DNA of 22,439 nt from Chara braunii (lineage: Eukaryota; Streptophyta; Charophyceae; Charales; Characeae). The first letter of the stretch is position 1; the number at the start of each line of letters is the position of its first letter. The translations under genes and the position numbers were made by a program. The DNA is taken from positions 2,813,775 through 2,836,213 of the forward strand of contig BFEA01000094.1 in the NCBI GenBank assembly GCA_003427395.1. The letters are read 5' to 3'. The notes beneath the pieces were generated by a model. The model made no database searches. It was given only the letters and a program-made list of their open reading frames with translations, and had not been told where the DNA came from. This document shows positions 17,761 through 22,439 of this stretch, in pieces.

Positions 17761-17866
17761 CTATCTCAGTTGGTTGGCACCAAGAGTGCCACAGGCGGTT
17801 GTGGGGATTGAACCCGCAACCTTCTGAATGCCACTTGCGGCCTAACCAATTGAGCTAGGAGGCTGG
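17761..17866 (-). repeat. tRNA-like sequence in an inverted pair (imperfect 100-bp palindrome)
   Basis: On the minus strand TAGCTCAATTGGTTAGG (17857-17841) is a strong A box and GGTTCAATCC (17814-17805) a strong B box, about 26 nt apart. The B-box arm forms a hairpin (GGTTGCGGG / CCCCACAACC). The plus strand has a mirror copy, TATCTCAGTTGGTTGGCACC at 17763-17782. The two arms align as inverted repeats over roughly 45 bp with moderate identity, with the B box at the centre. It is not a canonical tRNA. A poly(A) run of 18 follows at 17896-17913 on the plus strand. Confidence 0.6.
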
Positions 17867-17895
17867 ATGGAGCCCAGATTTTTCTATAGCAGGAG

Positions 17896-17913
17896 AAAAA
17901 AAAAAAAAAAAAA
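17896..17913. repeat. Poly(A) run, 18 nt
   Basis: An isolated run of 18 A's, 30-40 bp from the tRNA-like inverted pair and about 75 bp before the TIR transposon. ATAGCA occurs on both sides (about 17885 and 17926), which is too weak to call a target duplication. Confidence 0.6.
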
Positions 17914-17986
17914 CTGAAAAACGAATAGCAAGCTACTGAGGGCTGTACCACCCCACACGTGGCCAGGGAAAAGGGCATCGTTCGAC

Positions 17987-19210
17987 ACCACTACAAAACC
18001 CTTACTTTGTAAGGGCGCCCTTACTGCAAAAAAGTGATTAATTTTCCCTTACCTCATTTTTCGTTCCACAACCACTTACGAAAACCCTACACTTAGAAGC
18101 ACTTACGTTTCAGGTGCCTCCCTTTGCGTTCTAAGCGGACAAAAGAGGAATCCGAATGTCCGACCCACAGTTGCGACGGACAAAATTGTGTCCGCCACCT
18201 TTGGGCCCACGGCCTCATCACGAAGCCAGGCAGGGCTGTGATATGGGCGCGCGACGTCATTCGCCGATGAGGAGAACGCTTGCGCGGACCCTCACCATTC
18301 GAATTCAAATTCCGCACCACCAGTTTGCTTCGCACACCTTGCATTCTAGAGTCCTTGCGTGCGCATTTTCGACGTTGCATGCGCCAATACGCTACCGTCG
18401 CGGCACCGCACGTGCCGCACGTGGCTTCGCTTGACTACCCTGTGAAGTGTTTTTGCAAGGGAGTTCAGCTATGGACAGCGGTGGAAGGGATGAGGCGATG
18501 GTGACAAGACTGTCACCCTGTGAGAAGACAATGATCGCCAGTGTCGTCCTCACGGTCTGTCGGCACATGGAGACGGAGCTGTCTTCCGAGTCCTCACCAT
18601 GTCAGCCATGTGCTCCTCAAGCAAAGGACAAGGAACGGAGCTGTCAACCTTCGATCAGGACAATGCATGGAAGGCAGAGGACTGCAATATACAAGATCAC
18701 AGGAAAGTACGACAGTTGAGGGGCGGCAGTGCCGAGGGGCATCGTGGACAAGCTGCGTTTGAATTCGAACCTAAGACCGCCAACGGCCATCTCAACCGCC
18801 TCCACACGAACCCCTGCAACGGTTGCGTCCAAACGCCAGCCGAAACAGTGAACCGGAGGGACTGCCAGGGCACAGGCGGGGAACCGCACGGCCGCTGGAG
18901 GTTGCCGTGGGACTGCTGTCCTGCGGTCTACTGGACAGCACCGCCGTTAGACCAGGAATGCCAAAGACACACCTGACGTTAAAAAAAAANAAAAAAAAAA
19001 AAAAACCGGTTCTTTCGCGGATGTAAGGGTGCCACCCCCTACTTTCAAGTCACCTCCACGGGCGTCCTTACATCAAGCTCCGTTTTGGCTGGGGAGTCCT
19101 TACTTTTGTAGGGCCCGCCCTTACGGCCGCGATTGTGAAAACAAGTTTTTCTTCGGGATTAGGGAGGGGTGGAACCATGAAACCCTTACATGTAAGGGTT
19201 TTGTAGTGGT
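17987..19210. mobile_element. Non-autonomous TIR DNA transposon, CACTA-like ends
   Basis: The ends are perfect 19-bp inverted repeats, ACCACTACAAAACCCTTAC at 17987-18005 and its reverse complement at 19192-19210. They contain CACTACAAAA as in En/Spm (CACTA) elements. Each end continues into its own hairpin: CCCTTAC-TTT-GTAAGGG on the left and CCCTTACATGTAAGGG on the right. CCCTTAC/GTAAGGG-type motifs recur many times in the first and last 200 bp, like CACTA subterminal repeats that bind transposase. No transposase is visible. Internal ORFs (18447-18719, 18599-18976) are unrecognised. A poly(A) run with an ambiguous base lies inside (18981-19005). I could not find a matching 3-bp target duplication, so the superfamily is uncertain. 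Confidence 0.65.
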
Positions 19211-19236
19211 TTTGAAAGAGGCCCAAAGGGCATTTC

Positions 19237-19302
19237 AAGCTCTAAGTAAAAATAATAAAAAAAAAAAAAAAAAAAAAAAAAAGAAGAAGAAGAAAGCTCT
19301 AA
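19237..19302 (+). mobile_element. Tail-only retroinsertion with 9-bp target duplication
   Basis: AAGCTCTAA at 19237-19245 is repeated at 19294-19302. The 48 bp between consist of GTAAAAATAAT, a long A run and GAAGAAGAAGA, so practically nothing but tail. It lies about 27 bp outside the right end of the TIR transposon. This is the second such event in the window. Confidence 0.7.
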
Positions 19303-19390
19303 ACTACTAGCAGTGTATCTACCTGACAGTGTGTTCTACCAGAAGATTCATGCTCATGTTGCACATTTGGTCTGTAAGCTCTACCACAAC

Positions 19391-19471
19391 GTTTTTTCTT
19401 TCTTTTCTTGTTTTTTTTTTCTTTTCTTGTTTGTTTTTTCTTTTCTTGTTTTTTTTTCCTTTTCTTTTCTT
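19391..19471. repeat. Pyrimidine tract with TTTTCTTG-type tandem units
   Basis: About 80 nt of T with regular C and G interruptions; CTTTTCTTG recurs three times. It is followed by TAAGCCCTGCC-AACGA-GGCAGGCC, a small hairpin. It may be the tail of a minus-strand retroposon. ORFs on both strands across it are low-complexity artefacts. Confidence 0.7.
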
Positions 19472-19863
19472 AGTAAGCCCTGCCAACGAGGCAGGCCAGT
19501 TGGGTCTCGTAGTAAACAGCAGAATGCTTCGATACTGTATTTCTGGGAAGATGCAGTAGAAGAGAAAAAAAAACAAAATCCGAAAGCCCGACCCATATCG
19601 CCCGCCCCCAGTTTGCAACGGGAAAAAACTATATCCCTCAAAAGGGAAACAATGGACGGCGCCCTATACTAAATTGCAACGACCTTGACAAGATAACCTG
19701 CCCTACGACCCGTCTTAGGGACGACTGCGACCGGACCCTATTTTCTGCTGTCGGAGACCCCAAACGAACCCGTCCTAGCGAAGTTGTACTGCACGACTTT
19801 AGCGAAAATAGAAAGAAATGAAACGACGAAAATTGAACCCACACACGCGCAGCCTCCTGGCTG
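19472..19863. other. No gene seen
   Basis: No motif supports a gene. On the minus strand, about 19870-19825, a GGTGGGGCTGCAG...GTGGGTTCAATT sequence is loosely similar in layout to the family-S core and to a B box, but too diverged to call. Confidence 0.4.
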
Positions 19864-20544
19864 CAGCCCCACCACGGAAACTGTCCTTTCTCAGAACAAG
19901 GCAAAGGCGGGTAAGGGAGAAGAGGACGACCAGGTGAGGGAGTGAGAGGGGCAGCATCAGTGGGGGGAAGAAGGGATGATGGTGGGAGAGGGGGACGAGC
20001 AGGAGATATTGGGAACAGGGAAGGTGGTGATGGATGGGGTAACAGAAAGTGGGTGCCACGAGATGCCTCTGGTAACGAGGGACGCATGTTTGGGAAAGCG
20101 CAACAGTGGGTGGACTGGTGACCTGCTCAAGACATGACGGACTATTCTAATGAAGATGACGAGGAGATGAATGAGGGAGAGGAGGAAGCTGTGGTGGGTA
20201 AGGGGCTGCAGGATGGCGGGGGGAACAACATAACTTCCATGGTGGAAGAGGTTCGAAAAATGCTAGACCCTGCTTTGACAGGCTGGTCATTCCAGACATG
20301 TTGAAGTTTGCTAATTCACAACCAAAGGGGATACGGTCGAGATGATGCTAACCCCGGAGGTAGAGCGAGCCCAGATTGAATGGATGAAGGAAAGAGCTCT
20401 GGTGTTTTTTTCCAAGTAAAATTCAAGTCTGTGTCCCCTGAGAGAAAGGAGGAATGCATCAGGCTATTTGAGGACTCGATCCTCCCTCAAAACTTACATC
20501 ACAAGGAACGGGGCAGGGTACATCAGGAAGGAAGGAGCATGATG

Positions 20545-20546
<2 letters not shown>
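19864..20546 (+). pseudogene. LINE ORF1-like remnant, family B
   Basis: The first 144 bp repeat the 17202-17344 block. Then pieces of a charged protein follow in changing frames: DYSNEDDEEMNEGEEEAVVGKG, NNITSMVEEVRKMLDPALTGW, DTVEMMLTPEVERAQIEWMK, and FFQVKFKSVSPERKEECIRLFEDSILPQNL (split here by frameshifts). It also contains TAA 19912, which is GAA in the 17-kb copy, and one inserted G. The acidic N-terminus and a following helix-rich part suggest a LINE ORF1, but no diagnostic domain was recognised. The remnant runs straight into a T70 tract at 20547. Confidence 0.45.
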
Positions 20547-20619
<73 letters not shown>

Positions 20620-20765
20620 CCTGCCGGTGGTAGGAGAACCGTCAGAATTGAGGGCTTACCTGTTAGGCTGCTCCATCTATTGGTGGGGAGCGGCACCTGC
20701 TGGAAACCGGGTCCAGAGTCCCATTACATACATCAAGAAGCACAGAAGATAGTGATTGTTAATTC
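20547..20765 (-). mobile_element. SINE-like element with 70-nt A tail (family S, copy 2)
   Basis: On the minus strand the body starts with GAATTAACAATC (20765) and ends near 20617. It is followed by 70 uninterrupted A's (T run at 20547-20616). The first ~140 bp match 13232-13373 closely. It lacks the extra ~25 bp present before the tail in that copy (a repeated ATCGCAAGG segment). The long uninterrupted tail suggests a young insertion, since A tails shorten quickly. No target duplication is visible, and the flanking ORF1 remnant does not resume on the far side. Confidence 0.65.
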
Positions 20766-20900
20766 CCCCGAGATCGGAAAATAGTAGAAGTGCTGGTCAA
20801 TCTAAAAAATCACACCTACTGATCAATTTGTGTGTCCACCCTGCCTTTTCCGTTTGTTATTTTGAAATTGGACTCCAGAAAGAGAGGAAAAAAACAGAAA

Positions 20901-21273
20901 GGGGAAATTGTTGAAATGCCCCTGACAGTTGGCGGTATTTTGTCAGGTCCCCTGAAGGCAAAATGCCCCTATGGCCGGTGTGAAACTTTGCGAAACACCC
21001 CATTGCCAGTCAGACCTGTCATCTTTTGCATATACCCCTACCAGGCCCTGGCAAACTTGTGTACATGCCCGGTATTTCTGGGCAATGGACCCTGCAGTTC
21101 GCAAAAGAAATGCGCCGCTCCCGCAGCCCAGGCCAAGGCAAATGGCGAAGTTGCGGACGCCTGGGACAGGGGCAGGTGCAGAAGTTTGGGGTATTTTGAC
21201 ATGCCTCTGTGTTTAAGGGGTATCGGATGAAATAGCCTTTTTACCCCAAAAGGGGTATTTCAAGAATTTTCCC
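20901..21273. mobile_element. MITE candidate with imperfect 23-bp terminal inverted repeats
   Basis: The left end, GGGGAAATTGTTG (20901), and the reverse complement of the right end, GGGAAAATTCTTG (21273), match at 20 of 23 positions, both running on into GAAAT[G/A]CCCCT. Variants of AAAT[G/A]CCCCT, in both orientations, recur internally near 20957, 21029, 21191 and 21219, like subterminal repeats. The flanks are A-rich on both sides, so an AAA target duplication cannot be told from chance. No coding capacity is visible. Confidence 0.5.
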
Positions 21274-21333
21274 AAAAAAAAAAAAAGAAAAATACAGGAG
21301 GAAGAAGAGCCTACACTGGTGTGAGTGTGTGTG

Positions 21334-21824
21334 TAAGGGGCAGTTCCCACTTCTTTCGGTTTTCGTAAGAACTCAAAAGTTCCACTTTTAGTGGATCCGC
21401 CCCGACGGGTTTGTGAAAGGAAAATGGGATCCGACATATCCTATGATCCCTGGACTTTTTCGAGGGAAGCGGTGGGTTGTTGTGGGCGGGTTTGTGGGGT
21501 ACTGCCATTCCAGGACCATGCTCTCCCGGCCGTCACACACTGGAGACTGTGGTCGGACATTCCAGGACTACCGTTAGGACCGAGGGAAAAACTAAAAAAT
21601 AAAAATCTTCCGCCTTCTTTTTTGGTACAAAGTATGGGGTTGGCCTCTTCCGAAAATAGGAAGAACTACTGCCCCTGCAATCACCCTCGCGTTCGCGCCT
21701 CCACGTACGAGACCGTTTCCACTTCCACGACATTCCGGGACGGAACCTACTTTCGTGGAAAGAAGTGGGATCCCAAATTTTGCCTAAAAGTGTCCTACTT
21801 ATATGAAGTGGGAGCTGCCCCTAA
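21334..21824. mobile_element. Tourist-like (PIF/Harbinger-type) MITE with TAA target duplication
   Basis: GGGGCAGTTCCCACTTC at 21337-21353 and the reverse complement of 21805-21821 (GGGGCAGCTCCCACTTC) match at 16 of 17 positions. Directly outside both ends is TAA (21334-21336 and 21822-21824), the 3-bp duplication typical of PIF/Harbinger and Tourist elements. The element itself is 485 bp. Internal CCCACTT/AAGTGGG-type motifs (GTTCCACTTTTAGTGG, GAAGTGGGATCCC) give further inverted structure. The ORF 21391-21888 crosses the right end and is not considered real. Confidence 0.72.
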
Positions 21825-22211
21825 GTGGGTTGTGTGTGGTACGTGGGAGAGTGTTGGCCCTAGACACAGTTGTTACTCGATGGGATGAAGGAACATGAAA
21901 AAGGAGGGCCAGCTATTGGGACAATGGTCTGTCTTTGTGTTATAGCCGGGCCCCCACGGGCGGCCCCAACCCTGGGAAAGGGCAACATGCAGTCCCTTAT
22001 AGGCTGAGGAGGAGTGCTGGTAGGCAGTGACAGGTGAATAGAGGGGAGAATATAGCTTTATATCAGACAAAAAAAGGAAAAAGAAAAGAAAAGAAGCTTC
22101 CGTCAACGTCGTTTGCATACGGAGGGTTTTGAACCACCAACTTGTATATCGTCGTCTTTAGGCGACAGGTGCACGTTCTCTCTTGTCGATCCGGTCTTTT
22201 AGCGTGCACAG
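21825..22211. other. No gene seen; purine tract and weak B-box-like site
   Basis: An A/G tract lies at about 22067-22096. Just right of it the minus strand has TGGTGGTTCAAAACCC (about 22143-22128), which resembles a B box. No matching A box is found at tRNA distance, so I do not call a tRNA or SINE here. Confidence 0.4.
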
Positions 22212-22368
22212 CTATTTCTTTTGTCGCGTTCTGTCTTTCGCTTCTATGTAGTGCGTCCGCCCGTTGAAGTAGGCAACTGCATAGCGACCCTGGCGTCCTA
22301 CCGTATCGTTTTCGGACTCAAAAATGTGGGCGTCAATTTCTAGGAGATTGTTTAGTCTTGCCCGCTGA

Positions 22369-22406
<38 letters not shown>

Positions 22407-22418
22407 GCGTGCGTGCAC
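22212..22418 (-). CDS. Short unrecognised minus-strand frame
   Basis: Past the microsatellite (which encodes an Arg-Glu run), the minus-strand frame reads RARLNNLLEIDAHIFESEND, then TVGRQGRYAVAYFNGRTHYI, and stops at 22212 after EAKDRTRQKK. Composition is protein-like, with acidic and basic residues and few Cys or Ser. It could be the end of a host exon or a transposon fragment. I recognise no family, and its upstream part lies at the window edge. Confidence 0.25.
22372..22403. repeat. (CT)n microsatellite
   Basis: About 16 uninterrupted CT units. The sequence after it, up to the window end, is rich in GTGCGTG-type motifs. Confidence 0.95.
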
Positions 22419-22439
22419 GTGTGTGAGCGCGTGCGTCTG

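Noticed and set aside
17885-17932. Poly(A)-only insertion at the A18 run
   Set aside because: The flanking ATAGCA repeats are short and not adjacent to the run on both sides, so a target duplication is not supported.
19825-19870. Possible fourth copy of the family-S core on the minus strand
   Set aside because: Only the general layout is similar (GGTGGGG...GGGTTCAAT); the bases differ too much without an alignment tool.
22110-22150. tRNA-derived SINE on the minus strand next to a purine tract
   Set aside because: Only a B-box-like string is present, with no A box at the right distance.

Overview
This window looks like nuclear DNA from a eukaryote, most likely the plant lineage (land plant or streptophyte alga). 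The main clues are a LINE with an endonuclease, reverse transcriptase and C-terminal zinc-binding (zf-RVT-like) region, a terminal-inverted-repeat element with CACTA-like ends, a Tourist-like MITE with a TAA target duplication, and several tRNA-like (A box/B box) sequences next to A or T tracts. The species cannot be fixed from the sequence. I find no host gene that I can name with confidence. The window is essentially a repeat graveyard with nested insertions.

Layout. 1-377: a T-rich/GC-rich segment, then a 66-bp tandem repeat. 378-5190: gene-poor DNA with an AT-rich patch, a degenerate repeat patch and a stretch with five ambiguous bases (4188-4777). 5192-12235: a nearly complete but decayed LINE (LINE-A), with a Q-rich ORF1 carrying a duplicated segment, an ORF2 with EEP endonuclease, an RT with FADD box, a GGL-x-I-x-DL motif and a C-terminal CCHC-type zinc site. 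12381-12788: an unrecognised broken reading frame. 13232-14836: a second LINE fragment of the same family on the minus strand, abutted by a short SINE-like element and split by a nearly body-less poly(A) insertion with an 8-bp target duplication.

15559-17913: tRNA-like heads, a further copy of the SINE core, a 63-bp minisatellite, a duplicated block containing a LINE ORF1-like frame (family B), and an inverted pair of tRNA-like arms. 17987-19210: a 1.2-kb DNA transposon with 19-bp perfect terminal inverted repeats and many CCCTTAC subterminal motifs. 19237-19302: a second poly(A)-only insertion, with a 9-bp target duplication. 19864-20546: a second family-B ORF1 remnant running straight into a 70-nt T run and another copy of the SINE-like repeat. 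20901-21273 and 21337-21821: two MITE candidates. 22212-22403: a short unrecognised minus-strand frame and a (CT)n microsatellite.

Functionally, LINE-A would have been the autonomous partner supplying endonuclease and RT. The short poly(A)-tailed repeats and the tail-only insertions are the kind of products such machinery makes in trans. All coding parts seen here are broken. Many of the in-frame stops sit where Gln or Arg is expected, one C-to-T step from CAG, CAA or CGA. The observations I rate highest are the tail-only insertions with target duplications, the shared SINE core with variable flanks, the polyglutamine LINE ORF1 with an internal duplication, and the inverted tRNA-like pair.
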